Notes: a model not told the origin generated them from the letters alone. Shown: positions 34,063-42,905, counted from the stretch's first letter. The stretch: DNA of 64,000 nucleotides from Halomarinibacterium sp041392125 (GCA_041392125.1 JAWKMR010000010.1:1-64000), one strand, 5' to 3'. Numbers and translations: made by a program.

Positions 34063-36045
34063 ATGTCAGACAATAATGTAGAAGAAAACAATCCTTCAGA
34101 AGAAATTAGTAAAAAAAATTCGGAAGAAAACCCTCAAGAGGAGACAGAAAAGGTCCTTTCAGAAAATAGTGAAAAGGCAGAAGCGTTAGAAGCAATCGAT
34201 GCCGCCTCTGAAAAAAAACTACCTCCTAAAAATCTTGAAGACAATCAAACTTCGGAAGACGACGATGTTGATGATTTAGACGAAGAAAACGAAGACGAAG
34301 AAAACGAGGAAGACACTGAAGAAGAAGCGTTGGATTACCACGCTCTATCGAAAAAAGAATTAATAGCAGCTTTCCAAAAGCTGTTGAAAGAAAAACCCAT
34401 TCAATCTATAAAAAATGCCGTTGAAGAAATTAAAACAGAATTCAACGCCAAGTTTAATGAAGATTTAGAGGAAAAAAAGGAAGAGTTTTTAGCCGAAGGT
34501 GGAAACATTATAGACTTTCAATATACCACCCCTTTAAAAAAAGAATTTAATTCACTCTATTTCGATTATAAAGAAAAGCGTAATAACTATTACAAAAATT
34601 TAAAACGAGACCTTCAGGAAAATCTTTCTAAAAGGCTGGAACTTATTGAAGAGCTTAAAGGACTTTTAAATGTAGAGGAAAACATTAACTCCACGTATAA
34701 ACATTTCAAAGAAATTCAGGAAAAATGGCATGTTTCCGGAGCTATTCCTCGAGATAAATACAATACTGTTTGGAATACCTATCACCATCACGTAGAAAAT
34801 TTTTACGATTTTTTACACCTCAATCGAGAGTTTCGTGACTTAGACTTTAAACATAACCTCGAACAAAAACTAAAAATTATTGGTCGCGCTGAAGAATTAG
34901 CTCAGGAGCAAGATTTAAGTAAAGCCTTTAGAGAATTACAGATGCTCCATAAAATGTGGAAAGAAGATATTGGCCCGGTCGCTAAAGAATATCGAGATGA
35001 AGTTTGGGACAAATTTAGTGCTGCCACAAAAGTAATCCATGACAAGCGCCTAGCACATTTACATGAGTTAGAAGCCGAGTTCGAAAAAAATTATGAGGTA
35101 AAAAAGGAGCTCGTTCAAAAAATTGAAGAAATAACTCAAAATACAAAGGCAAACCACAAAGCTTGGCAAAATGCCATGAAAATGGTGCAAGAGTTACGAG
35201 ACACCTATTTTGAAACCGGTAAAGTACCCAAAGATAAAAACAAAGAAAGCTGGACCGCTTTTAAAAACGCTGCACGAGCCTTTAACCACAGTAAAAATGA
35301 TTTTTATAAAAATCAGAAAAAAGAGCAGTATGAAAATCTTTCAAAAAAGCTGGAGTTAATAAAAATAGCTGAAGAAAACAAAGACGGTGACGATTTTGAA
35401 GCCGTAACGCCTTTGATGAAGAAAATTCAAATGGATTGGAAGCAAATTGGCCATGTTCCTAAAAAGGATAGTGATAAAATTTGGAAGCAATTCAAAAGCG
35501 CATGTAATTATTACTTTGATAGGCTTCACGCCAATAAAAATAAGGCCAACGAAGAAGAACTGGCAAATCTTGAAAAGAAGGAAACACTTTTAAAACAAGT
35601 AGAATCCTTTACTTTAAGTGGTAACAATGACGAAGACCTTTCGGCACTGAGAGAAAAAATTAACCAATGGAAAAATATTGGTCGTGTTCCTTTCAACAAA
35701 AAGGGCATTGACCAAAACTTTAATAAACTACTGGACAGTCATTTTGCGAAACTGAAATTGAACAAACAAGAAGTAGAAATGATTCGTTTTGAAAATAAAT
35801 TGAACGCCATGGCTTCGCAAGAAGATGAGCGTAAATTGCAGAATGAAGAATTCTTTATCTCGAAAAAAATCTCAGAAATACGAAGTGAAATTCTTCAATT
35901 AGAAAATAATTTAGGATTCTTCCAACATGTAGATGAAAATAATCCCTTGGTGAAGGAAGTTTATAAAAACATCAAAAAACAAAAAGAAGAGTTAGGAACT
36001 TGGAAGGAAAAATTAAAAACCCTTCGAAATTTCAAAAATGATTAA
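34063..36045 (+). CDS. DUF349 repeat protein
   Basis: 660 residues from the ATG at 34063 (a TTG three codons earlier is also in frame). The first 90 residues are acidic low-complexity sequence rich in E, D and S. Five DUF349 repeats follow, each with a W-x4-G-x-[IV]-[PA]-like core: WHVSGAIPRD, WKEDIGPVAK, YFETGKVPKD, WKQIGHVPKK and WKNIGRVPFN. The rest is charged coiled coil. DUF349 proteins are cytosolic helical repeat proteins of unknown function. The terminator at 36047 ends the gene. Confidence 0.87.
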   Translation: MSDNNVEENNPSEEISKKNSEENPQEETEKVLSENSEKAEALEAIDAASEKKLPPKNLEDNQTSEDDDVDDLDEENEDEENEEDTEEEALDYHALSKKELIAAFQKLLKEKPIQSIKNAVEEIKTEFNAKFNEDLEEKKEEFLAEGGNIIDFQYTTPLKKEFNSLYFDYKEKRNNYYKNLKRDLQENLSKRLELIEELKGLLNVEENINSTYKHFKEIQEKWHVSGAIPRDKYNTVWNTYHHHVENFYDFLHLNREFRDLDFKHNLEQKLKIIGRAEELAQEQDLSKAFRELQMLHKMWKEDIGPVAKEYRDEVWDKFSAATKVIHDKRLAHLHELEAEFEKNYEVKKELVQKIEEITQNTKANHKAWQNAMKMVQELRDTYFETGKVPKDKNKESWTAFKNAARAFNHSKNDFYKNQKKEQYENLSKKLELIKIAEENKDGDDFEAVTPLMKKIQMDWKQIGHVPKKDSDKIWKQFKSACNYYFDRLHANKNKANEEELANLEKKETLLKQVESFTLSGNNDEDLSALREKINQWKNIGRVPFNKKGIDQNFNKLLDSHFAKLKLNKQEVEMIRFENKLNAMASQEDERKLQNEEFFISKKISEIRSEILQLENNLGFFQHVDENNPLVKEVYKNIKKQKEELGTWKEKLKTLRNFKND

Positions 36046-36046
36046 T

Positions 36047-36080
36047 AAAAAATCTGAGTGGAGACACTCAGATTTTTTTT
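36047..36080. terminator. Bidirectional terminator sharing the mazG stop
   Basis: AATCTGAGTG-GAGA-CACTCAGATT is a perfect 10-bp stem (36051-36074) flanked by A- and T-runs. It ends the DUF349 gene, and the mazG stop codon TGA at 36070-36068 lies inside the right arm, so the hairpin forms at the very end of both transcripts. Confidence 0.88.
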
Positions 36081-36841
36081 GCTTCTTCCCAAAACACATC
36101 CATTTCGGCAAGGGTCATTTCTTTCAAGGTTTTTCCAGTTTCCTTAGCTTTAGATTCTAAGTATTGAAACCTTTTTATGAATTTTTTATTGGTGCGTTCC
36201 AAGGCATTTTCGGGATCTACTTTTAAAAAACGAGCATAGTTAATCATGGAGAATAAAACATCTCCAAACTCCTGTTCTATGGCTTCAGCGTTGCCTTCGT
36301 TTACTTCGTGTTGTAACTCTTCCAGCTCTTCTTTCAGCTTTTCAAATACTTGTTGCGGTTCTTCCCAATCAAAACCTACACCGGCTACTTTATCTTGAAT
36401 CCGGTTAGCTTTTACCAACGCAGGTAATGATTTTGGCACTCCCTCCAACACACTTTTTTTTCCTTCTTTCAGTTTTAAATTTTCCCAATTTTGCTTTACT
36501 TCTTCTTCATTGGCCACTACTACATCGCCATAAATATGTGGGTGACGCGAAATGAGTTTTTCACAAATATCGTTGGCTACATCGGCCATGTCAAAATCGT
36601 TGGTTTCACTTCCAATTTTAGCATAAAAAACAATATGCAACAGTAAATCGCCCAACTCCTTTTTCACTTCATCCAAATTATTATCTAAGATGGCATCACC
36701 TAGTTCGTAAGTCTCTTCAATAGTGAGATGACGAAGGGTTTGCATGGTTTGCTTTTTGTCCCAAGGGCATTGTGCTCGCAACTCGTCCATAATGGTAAGC
36801 AGACGGTTGAATGCTTGTAATTGTTGTTCTCTGGAATTCAT
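36068..36841 (-). CDS. mazG: Nucleoside triphosphate pyrophosphohydrolase MazG
   Basis: 257 residues of tandem-domain MazG, hydrolysing NTPs to NMP and pyrophosphate to clear aberrant nucleotides and to moderate stress signalling. The N-terminal MazG domain has PWDKKQTMQTL, EETYELGDAILDNNLDEVKKELGDLL and SRHPHIYGD; the C-terminal domain shows EELEELQHE and EQEFGDVLFSMINYAR. The metal-binding EExxE motifs are kept. It is the last gene of the minus-strand cluster 36.1-38.8 kb, but an intrinsic terminator separates it from DUF5606. Confidence 0.95.
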   Translation of the reverse strand: MNSREQQLQAFNRLLTIMDELRAQCPWDKKQTMQTLRHLTIEETYELGDAILDNNLDEVKKELGDLLLHIVFYAKIGSETNDFDMADVANDICEKLISRHPHIYGDVVVANEEEVKQNWENLKLKEGKKSVLEGVPKSLPALVKANRIQDKVAGVGFDWEEPQQVFEKLKEELEELQHEVNEGNAEAIEQEFGDVLFSMINYARFLKVDPENALERTNKKFIKRFQYLESKAKETGKTLKEMTLAEMDVFWEEAKKI

Positions 36842-36854
36842 AGCCCTAAAACTA

Positions 36855-36882
36855 AAAAATCTTCACACAGGTGAAGATTTTT
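36855..36882 (-). terminator. Intrinsic terminator between DUF5606 and mazG
   Basis: AAAAATCTTCAC-ACAG-GTGAAGATTTTT, a perfect 12-bp stem with a 4-nt loop and T-rich flanks, which acts on the minus strand after the DUF5606 gene. On that strand a TAGTTTTA sequence next to the mazG start may supply its promoter. Confidence 0.85.
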
Positions 36883-36912
36883 GGACTATATTTTATTGAA
36901 AAGTTATGAACC

Positions 36913-37329
36913 TTATTCTTCTTCGGAAGTATCGCTTTCAGTTTCAGAAAAATTGGTAATTCCATGTTTTTTCAAAAGATTATACCATTGTACCACTTTT
37001 TTAATATCGCTGGCATACACACGATCTTCGTCATAATCTGGAAGAATGTTGAAGAAATATTCTTCCAACTCATCTTTAGACGCCTTATGGCTTATGGCTT
37101 CTCCCCCATTTTCTTTTTCGGCAATTTTTTTAAAAACTTCGCGTAAAGGCACTTCTTCAGAAAGGGTGTAAATGGCAATTTCCGAAAGTAAACTCACATT
37201 TTGACGAGCACTTACCGTTACTTTTTTGCCGTCCAATAAGGATTCGGCTAAAATTCCTGTGCGGGTTTGGGTTTTTAATTCAAATAAACCGGGTTTTCCG
37301 GAAATAGATAAGATTTTTTCTAAGCTCAT
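36913..37329 (-). CDS. DUF5606 family protein
   Basis: 138 residues, cytosolic, with an acidic C-terminal tail (SETESDTSEEE). It opens with LEKILSISGKPGLFELKTQTRTG, the conserved core of the Bacteroidota-restricted DUF5606 family, which has SH3-like N-terminal strands and a helical C-terminal half. The function is unknown. It lies 59 bp after def on the same strand and ends at the terminator near 36870. Confidence 0.85.
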   Translation of the reverse strand: MSLEKILSISGKPGLFELKTQTRTGILAESLLDGKKVTVSARQNVSLLSEIAIYTLSEEVPLREVFKKIAEKENGGEAISHKASKDELEEYFFNILPDYDEDRVYASDIKKVVQWYNLLKKHGITNFSETESDTSEEE

Positions 37330-37388
37330 AAATACGTTTCAATTTTAAGCGGGCAAATATCTTTGGTTATCTGTAATTTTCCAAATGT

Positions 37389-37979
37389 TTAACGCTTCTT
37401 TTTAGCAAGCGGAAATTTCATTCGGTAATCTACTTTTACATTTCCTTTTGAAATATTTGCCAATTTACTTTTCAATAAACGCTTTTTTAGTGCAGAAAGT
37501 TTATCGGTAAATAAAATTCCTTCAATGTGGTCGTACTCATGCTGAATAATACGTGCAGCAATTCCGTTGATAGTTTCTGTTTTTTTTGTAAAGTTTTCGT
37601 CAAGATATTCAATAGTAATGGTATCTTTTCTGAAAACGTCTTCACGTACATCGGGAATACTTAAACAACCTTCGTTAAACACCCACTCGTCGCCGGTCTC
37701 TTCCACCATTTGGGCATTGATAAAAACCCGCTTAAAATCTTTTAAAAAGGATCTTTCTTCTTCGGTTAAATCTTCGTCATCTTCAAAGGGGGAAGCATCT
37801 ACAATAAACAATCGAATGGGCAAGCCAATTTGTGGTGCCGCGAGACCAATTCCGGAAGAGGCATACATGGTTTCGAACATGTCTTCAAGTAACGTATCCA
37901 ACTTAGGATAGTCCTTGTCTATTTCCTTTCCTTTTATTCTTAAAACGGGATCGCCATAGGCTATAATTGGATATATCAT
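37389..37979 (-). CDS. def: Peptide deformylase
   Basis: 196 residues, removing the formyl group from nascent N-terminal methionine. All three catalytic motifs are present: GIGLAAPQIG, EGCLSIPD (Cys metal ligand) and QHEYDHIEG (HExxH with Glu). A 20-residue insertion around EDDEDLTEEERSF lies between motifs 1 and 2, as in other Bacteroidota enzymes. A four-helix-bundle gene sits between it and ruvX upstream, 30 bp before the start. Confidence 0.97.
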   Translation of the reverse strand: MIYPIIAYGDPVLRIKGKEIDKDYPKLDTLLEDMFETMYASSGIGLAAPQIGLPIRLFIVDASPFEDDEDLTEEERSFLKDFKRVFINAQMVEETGDEWVFNEGCLSIPDVREDVFRKDTITIEYLDENFTKKTETINGIAARIIQHEYDHIEGILFTDKLSALKKRLLKSKLANISKGNVKVDYRMKFPLAKKKR

Positions 37980-38009
37980 TTTGAATGTTGAATGAATAAT
38001 GATTATTGT

Positions 38010-38384
38010 CTAATCGTTTCTTTTATTTGATTTTTCTGCGGTTATTCTGGAAGCTATAAAAATTGCTGTTAATTCTTTCGCTTCTTTTAAAACTGGGATA
38101 TATTCTATATTTTTTAAAAAATTCTCTTCTTGTAAAAATTCTATCCAAAAAATGCATTCATCTGCTTCTTCAATAACAATACTCATTTTTGCAATAAAAC
38201 TTTTCTTTGTTTGTGCTAAAGATGAAGCTCTATAATTTGCAGCAACCGAAGTAGCACACCTAATAAGTTGGTTACTTATATGGTTTCCCAAATAATTTTT
38301 TGGTAGAGAGAGTGCCAATTTTACACAATTATGTGCAAATGATTTTGAACGAAGCTTTAAATCTCTTTCTTTCAAATTATTCAT
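38010..38384 (-). CDS. Four-helix-bundle (S23/IVS-type) protein
   Basis: 124 residues, all-helical, with LRSKSFAHNCVKLALSLPKNY, LIRCATSVAANYRAS and AKMSIVIEEADECIFWIEFL, the signature of the 23S rRNA intervening-sequence (S23) family. These proteins form homopentameric bundles; their role is unknown. Most are coded inside 23S rRNA insertions, but stand-alone copies like this exist. It starts 6 bp after the ruvX stop and was probably inserted between ruvX and def, which are adjacent in many relatives. Confidence 0.88.
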   Translation of the reverse strand: MNNLKERDLKLRSKSFAHNCVKLALSLPKNYLGNHISNQLIRCATSVAANYRASSLAQTKKSFIAKMSIVIEEADECIFWIEFLQEENFLKNIEYIPVLKEAKELTAIFIASRITAEKSNKRND

Positions 38385-38390
38385 TATTCC

Positions 38391-38807
38391 TTAAACCTTA
38401 TTACTTGACAAATAATCTTGTAAAATAATGGTTGCACTAATTTCGTCTATTAATGCTTTATTTTGACGTTGTTTTTTTTTCAATCCGCTGTCTATCATGG
38501 TTTGAAAAGCCATTTTGCTGGTAAAACGTTCGTCTCTTCTTTGTACTGAAAGTGAAGGAAATGTTTCAGAAAATTGGGTTAAAAATTTCTGAATTTCCAC
38601 TTCTATTTCGGAATGGCTTCCGTCTTTTTGTTTGGGCTCACCCACTAATACTAAAGTTACTTTTTCAGTTTCAAAATAGTGTTTTAAAAACGGAAAAAGT
38701 TCCTTTGTTTCTACCGTCGTTAACCCTGAAGCAATGAGCTGTAACTCATCGGTTACCGCAATTCCGGTACGTTTTGTACCATAATCCAAAGCCATAATTC
38801 TTCCCAT
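38391..38807 (-). CDS. ruvX: Holliday junction resolvase-like YqgF/RuvX
   Basis: 138 residues from the ATG at 38807: MGRIMALDYGTKRTGIAVTD, the RNase H-like fold with catalytic aspartate in ALDYG, then VGEPKQKDG and DERFTSKMA. Proteins of this family process pre-16S rRNA 5' ends and were first proposed as Holliday junction resolvases. The open frame continues back to 38954, but that extension translates the dispersed repeat at 38869 and contains no family homology; a TATTTTTG box at 38823-38816 supports the shorter start. Confidence 0.93.
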   Translation of the reverse strand: MGRIMALDYGTKRTGIAVTDELQLIASGLTTVETKELFPFLKHYFETEKVTLVLVGEPKQKDGSHSEIEVEIQKFLTQFSETFPSLSVQRRDERFTSKMAFQTMIDSGLKKKQRQNKALIDEISATIILQDYLSSNKV

Positions 38808-38815
38808 ACAGGGTG

Positions 38816-38823
38816 CAAAAATA
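38816..38823 (-). promoter_or_regulatory. -7 promoter box TATTTTTG for the ruvX operon
   Basis: An exact TAnnTTTG match on the minus strand, 8 bp before the ruvX ATG. It drives ruvX, the four-helix-bundle gene, def and DUF5606. Confidence 0.6.
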
Positions 38824-38868
38824 GGATATTCAGAAATAGTAAACCAAAAAGATAAAATATTTAATAAA

Positions 38869-38897
38869 TTCCCCCTTTGAAGGGGGCTAGGGGGATG
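38869..38897 (+). repeat. Dispersed CCCCCTT/AAGGGGG repeat, copy 2
   Basis: One base different from copy 1 (28416-28444) over 29 bp. It lies in the 170-bp gap between the ruvX and dapD starts, so it is upstream of both. Another hairpin, CTCCCCT-CA-AGGGGAG (38945-38960), follows 18 bp before the dapD ATG. Confidence 0.88.
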
Positions 38898-38944
38898 TAA
38901 AAAATCATTATTTTTGAAAAATAACAATAAACACCCCTCTGTGT

Positions 38945-38960
38945 CTCCCCTCAAGGGGAG
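38945..38960. repeat. CTCCCCT-CA-AGGGGAG hairpin before dapD
   Basis: A perfect 7-bp inverted repeat with a 2-nt loop, ending 17 bp upstream of the dapD start codon. It belongs to the same C-rich/G-rich class as the hairpin at 5975-5995. It may be a dispersed repeat or an mRNA leader element. Confidence 0.65.
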
Positions 38961-38977
38961 AAAAACAAAACATTAAA

Positions 38978-39793
38978 ATGAACAAACTTCGACAACTTAT
39001 CGAAAATGCTTGGGAAGACCGCTCCCTACTTCAAAATCTTGAAACCATTGCAGCTATTAGAGAGGTGGTACAATTATGCGATGAAGGCACCCTACGTTGT
39101 GCAGAACCTACCCCAAATGGATGGCAAGTAAACGAATGGGTAAAAAAAGGAGTGGTGCTATATTTTCCCATCCAAAAAATGGAAACGCATGAAGTAGGCA
39201 TCTTTGAATATCACGATAAAATCCCCTTAAAACGAGGCTACGAAGCCAAAGGAATACGGGTAGTGCCTCACGCAGTGGCCCGTCATGGTGCGTACATTAG
39301 TAAAGGGGTGATTATGATGCCAAGCTATGTAAACATTGGTGCCTACGTAGATGAGGGCACCATGGTAGATACTTGGGCAACCGTGGGAAGCTGCGCACAA
39401 ATAGGAAAAAATGTACATCTAAGTGGTGGTGTGGGAATTGGTGGGGTATTAGAGCCGTTACAAGCTGCCCCTGTAATTATTGAAGACAATGCTTTTATAG
39501 GTTCACGTTGTATTGTGGTTGAAGGTGTTCGGGTGGAAAAAGAAGCGGTGCTGGGTGCTAATGTGGTACTCACCGCCTCAACAAAAATTATTGACGTAAC
39601 AGGAGATACTCCTGTTGAAATGAAAGGGTATGTGCCCGCTCGCTCGGTGGTTATTCCAGGGAGTTATACTAAAAAATTCCCGGCGGGAGAATATCAAGTA
39701 CCGTGTGCCTTAATTATTGGAAAACGTAAAGAAACTACCGATAAAAAAACTTCTTTAAATGATGCACTAAGGGAATATGATGTGGCGGTGTAA
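38978..39793 (+). CDS. dapD: Tetrahydrodipicolinate N-succinyltransferase
   Basis: 271 residues; transfers succinyl from succinyl-CoA to tetrahydrodipicolinate in the lysine/meso-diaminopimelate pathway, needed for peptidoglycan. The N-terminal helical domain is followed by a left-handed beta helix with hexapeptide repeats, such as GAYISKGVIMMPSYVNIGA, VDEGTMVDTWATVGSCAQIG and GGVGIGGVLEP. Length and motifs are normal. The gene ends 17 bp from the convergent glycosyltransferase stop. Confidence 0.97.
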   Translation: MNKLRQLIENAWEDRSLLQNLETIAAIREVVQLCDEGTLRCAEPTPNGWQVNEWVKKGVVLYFPIQKMETHEVGIFEYHDKIPLKRGYEAKGIRVVPHAVARHGAYISKGVIMMPSYVNIGAYVDEGTMVDTWATVGSCAQIGKNVHLSGGVGIGGVLEPLQAAPVIIEDNAFIGSRCIVVEGVRVEKEAVLGANVVLTASTKIIDVTGDTPVEMKGYVPARSVVIPGSYTKKFPAGEYQVPCALIIGKRKETTDKKTSLNDALREYDVAV

Positions 39794-39809
39794 CTAATAG
39801 TGTAAAAAA

Positions 39810-40631
39810 TTATTCCTTTTTAATTCCAAACGGAGTCCATATTTTTTTTTCATCCCGGGTACTTTTCCTAATGGCTTTGTTTTTATTTATGGAGGCTTCA
39901 TTTTTATAGCCCCTTGGATGGTCTAAATGAATACAAATGGCACTATATCGAATTTGTTTGCTTTTAATTCCTTTATTCATAAGTCGCTCTCCCAGTTCGC
40001 GATCTTGCCCGCCATATTGCATTCTTTCATCAAAACCATTTACAGATACAATATCTTTTTTCCAACCGGAAGCATTATGACCATTCCAACTTGCATTCGT
40101 TGGGGTAATGGCGTTTAAAATTTTAGCTTTTGTAGTACCGGCGTTAAGCTTATTATTTTTAAAAGAATGTTTTAATCCATTTTCTTTTAACCAAGAAACA
40201 TCAAAACAGTTTCCGCTAACAATATCTTCTTGGGTGATTCTTTTTGAAATATCCAAAGGAAGCATAAAATAACCGCCGGATAGAAAGTAGCCCTCTTCTT
40301 TTTTATCAAAATGATGTTTTAAAAAGTCTTTTCTAGGTATACAGTCACCATCACTCATAACTACATATTCAGTGTTGCAAGCCACTAATGCTTTATTCAA
40401 AATACGAGACTTTTGGAATCCTTCATCTTCCTGCCACACATGAACGATTGGAAACGATGAAAGGGATTGGTATTTTTTAATTAATTGGGCCGTTTCTTCC
40501 GTAGAGCCATCATCTGCAATAACTAATTCAAAATTTTTAAACTCTTGCGCCATATATCCCCAAATTACTTTTTCTAACCAAGCAATTGCGTTATAGGTAC
40601 TTATAATTACAGAAATTTGCGGTGATTCCAT
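39810..40631 (-). CDS. Glycosyltransferase family 2
   Basis: 273 residues from the ATG at 40631 (MESPQISVIISTYNAI); the frame runs back to 40715 but a TATCTTTG box at 40645-40638 sits inside that extension. GT-A fold features are ISVIISTYNAIAWLEKVI, LVIADDGSTEETAQLI and the metal-binding VMSDGDCIP, then a C-terminal NEASINKNKAI helical tail with the GGQDRELGERL acceptor motif. It is likely a surface polysaccharide or LPS sugar transferase. The donor sugar is unknown. Divergent from the GT9 gene. Confidence 0.88.
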   Translation of the reverse strand: MESPQISVIISTYNAIAWLEKVIWGYMAQEFKNFELVIADDGSTEETAQLIKKYQSLSSFPIVHVWQEDEGFQKSRILNKALVACNTEYVVMSDGDCIPRKDFLKHHFDKKEEGYFLSGGYFMLPLDISKRITQEDIVSGNCFDVSWLKENGLKHSFKNNKLNAGTTKAKILNAITPTNASWNGHNASGWKKDIVSVNGFDERMQYGGQDRELGERLMNKGIKSKQIRYSAICIHLDHPRGYKNEASINKNKAIRKSTRDEKKIWTPFGIKKE

Positions 40632-40637
40632 GATTTG

Positions 40638-40645
40638 CAAAGATA
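40638..40645 (-). promoter_or_regulatory. -7 promoter box TATCTTTG for the GT2 gene
   Basis: An exact TAnnTTTG match on the minus strand, 6 bp before the ATG at 40631, implying a very short leader. It supports the shorter gene start. Confidence 0.55.
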
Positions 40646-40688
40646 ATTTAAATAAATAAGTACATTTACAAACTAAGTAGCTTTTGGT

Positions 40689-41756
40689 ATGAAAAAAATA
40701 CTGGTAATACAACAAAAAATGATTGGTGATGTATTACTGTCATCTATTCTTTGTGAATGGTTAAAAAAAAAATATCCTGCTGCCAAAATCCATTATTCCA
40801 TCCATAAAAATTGCCTTCCTGTTGTTGAAAACAATCCCTTCATTGATCAATTTATAATTTTTGAACCTCAGCAAAAGAGAAGTAAAAAAGCCTTTTTAAG
40901 GTTTTTAAATAAAATTAAATTAGAAAAATATGATTTGGTGGTAGATGCTTATGGAAAAACAGAAAGCATACTTATCACTTTTTTTAGCAAAGCAAAAAAA
41001 CGTATCTCTTATAAAAAATGGTATTCAAAAATATTTTATACTGAAACTGTAAAAAGATCTTCAGTTGTTTATACAAATGCCGGAAATGCCTTAGAAGACA
41101 GGCTTCGTTTATTAATTCCGGAAGCTGGAATAAAAGAACATATTATAAAACCAGCCATATACCTTACTCCAAGTGAAAAAGAAGAAGCTAAGAAATACTT
41201 AATAGCGCAAGGGATTGATTTTAATAAGCCCATCATCATGTTTTCAGTTTTAGGAAGTTCTTTAAAAAAATCGATGCCATTTGAGTATATGGCAAAACTA
41301 ATTGATGAAACTGTTCGCATTACCCAAGCTCAGATTTTATTCAATTATATTCCCAACCAATTAGAAGATGCCAAAAAAATACTGGCGTTCACAAATAATT
41401 TCAGTAAAGAACATATCTTTTTTGATATTTACGGAAAGGGGCTTCGAGAGTTTTTAAAAGTGCTTTCCCTTTGTAATTTGCTTATAGGTAATGAGGGGGG
41501 TGCGGTTAATATGGCTAAGGCTCTAGAGATTCCGACATTTACCATTTTTTCACCTTGGGTAGATACGAAAGCATGGAATATGTTTGAAGATGGAAAAAAT
41601 AATGTTTCGGTACACTTATTAGATTTTGAACCAGAAATATACGTTAACAAGTACCCAAAAGAATTTAAAAAGGTAGCGTTAGAACTATATAAAAAACTTA
41701 CTCCCCAAAGAATTATTCCCAAACTTAGGGATTACCTGAAAAATATGGGGTATTAA
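40689..41756 (+). CDS. Glycosyltransferase family 9 (heptosyltransferase-like)
   Basis: 355 residues with the GT-B heptosyltransferase layout: KILVIQQKMIGDVLLSSILCEWLK at the N-terminus (typical DVLLSS motif), KKYPAAKIHYSIHKNCLPVVENNPFID, and the C-terminal donor-binding LIGNEGGAVNMAKALEIPTFTIFSP. It should add a heptose or related residue to the LPS inner core at the cytosolic face of the membrane. It lies between oppositely oriented glycosyltransferases in a mixed-strand cluster. The base composition looks more AT-rich than that of housekeeping neighbours. Confidence 0.88.
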   Translation: MKKILVIQQKMIGDVLLSSILCEWLKKKYPAAKIHYSIHKNCLPVVENNPFIDQFIIFEPQQKRSKKAFLRFLNKIKLEKYDLVVDAYGKTESILITFFSKAKKRISYKKWYSKIFYTETVKRSSVVYTNAGNALEDRLRLLIPEAGIKEHIIKPAIYLTPSEKEEAKKYLIAQGIDFNKPIIMFSVLGSSLKKSMPFEYMAKLIDETVRITQAQILFNYIPNQLEDAKKILAFTNNFSKEHIFFDIYGKGLREFLKVLSLCNLLIGNEGGAVNMAKALEIPTFTIFSPWVDTKAWNMFEDGKNNVSVHLLDFEPEIYVNKYPKEFKKVALELYKKLTPQRIIPKLRDYLKNMGY

Positions 41757-41766
41757 AAAACTTTGC

Positions 41767-42882
41767 TTACATTTTCAAAGATTCTTCAGCAAGAGTAAAA
41801 AGTTTTTTAATTTGCTGTTCTTGTTGATAATTATTTTGGATGTGTAAACGACCGTTTTCGCCCATTGTTTTTGCAAGATCGGGTGCTTCAAAGAGTAAAA
41901 CCATATAATCTGCCATAGTCTTTTCATCCTTTTCTTCTACCAAAAACCCTGTGGAACCGTGAACAACAGCATCCTTAATACCTCCATGTAAGGTACTTAC
42001 CACCGGCAACCCGGAAGCACTAGCTTCCATGATACTTACAGGAGTTCCCTCCATATCGCCATTAGGCGCCGTAATAGAATGTTGTACAAAAGCTTGTGAT
42101 TTGTTCATTAATTTTGCTATTTCCTCTTGTTTCAGTACCCCTGTAAATATGACCGAATTCTCTAATTTATGTTCTTTTACGAAATCTTCACATTTTGAAA
42201 AAAGACCCTCTTTACTTCCTACCATAGTAAGCGTAGAATCTGGACATTTTTGGTTTACTTCCTTAAAAGCCATGAGCGTATGTAACGGTCCTTTTTTGGG
42301 TGTAAACCTTCCTACTGCTATAAAGTTGGTGTTCTTATAATTATTGTTATCGGAGTTAAATTTTAAAATATCTACCCCGCAAGGAACCACCTTAACTTTA
42401 TTAGGATTGGCTCCTTCTGCAATGAGTCTCTTTTTCATATCTTCCGAAACAGGGATTATAAAAGAGGCATACTCAAATAATTTTTGATATTTTTTTTTAT
42501 AGTTCTTTAGAATCTTTTTATCTGTAGCATCATGTCCATGAAAAATTACCAAGAGAGGAATTTTCAGGGTTTTGCAAACGGGCACCATGTGTGAAGCAGA
42601 AATTCCATAATTAGATAAAACCACGTCTATATTTTTTTCTTTTAGGAATTTTCTCATTCCATAATTGCTAAAAAAATTATTTCTTCCCAAAAACCATTTT
42701 GTGCTCTTATGTAGTATCCAAAATAATTTGGGGCTAATTAATGTACCGTCCTCTCTACGCTCGGGAAACCTTCCACTGTGTATGCTAACTACTTCGGTTA
42801 ATTCTTCAAAACCTTTAATCTGGTCTCTAATAAAGGTTTCAGAATATGCGTTCCGTGATGAGCGTGTAATACAAATTCGCAT
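41767..42882 (-). CDS. Glycosyltransferase family 4
   Basis: 371 residues of GT-B fold. The C-terminal donor site is clear: NFIAVGRFTPKKGPLHTLMAF, VIFTGVLKQEEIAKLM, SITAPNGDMEGTPVSIMEASASGLPVVST (retaining E-x7-E) and GFLVEEKDEKTMA. The N-terminal half is specialised for an unknown acceptor. It follows the lipopolysaccharide-kinase-like gene after 23 bp on the minus strand and probably shares its transcript. Likely role: LPS or capsule side-chain assembly. Confidence 0.9.
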   Translation of the reverse strand: MRICITRSSRNAYSETFIRDQIKGFEELTEVVSIHSGRFPERREDGTLISPKLFWILHKSTKWFLGRNNFFSNYGMRKFLKEKNIDVVLSNYGISASHMVPVCKTLKIPLLVIFHGHDATDKKILKNYKKKYQKLFEYASFIIPVSEDMKKRLIAEGANPNKVKVVPCGVDILKFNSDNNNYKNTNFIAVGRFTPKKGPLHTLMAFKEVNQKCPDSTLTMVGSKEGLFSKCEDFVKEHKLENSVIFTGVLKQEEIAKLMNKSQAFVQHSITAPNGDMEGTPVSIMEASASGLPVVSTLHGGIKDAVVHGSTGFLVEEKDEKTMADYMVLLFEAPDLAKTMGENGRLHIQNNYQQEQQIKKLFTLAEESLKM

Positions 42883-42905
42883 AAATTAAATCAGCTTACA
42901 TTAAA

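Noticed and set aside
38808..38954. Longer N-terminus for the ruvX product
   Set aside because: The extension translates a dispersed repeat and AT-rich sequence, and a promoter box lies inside it.
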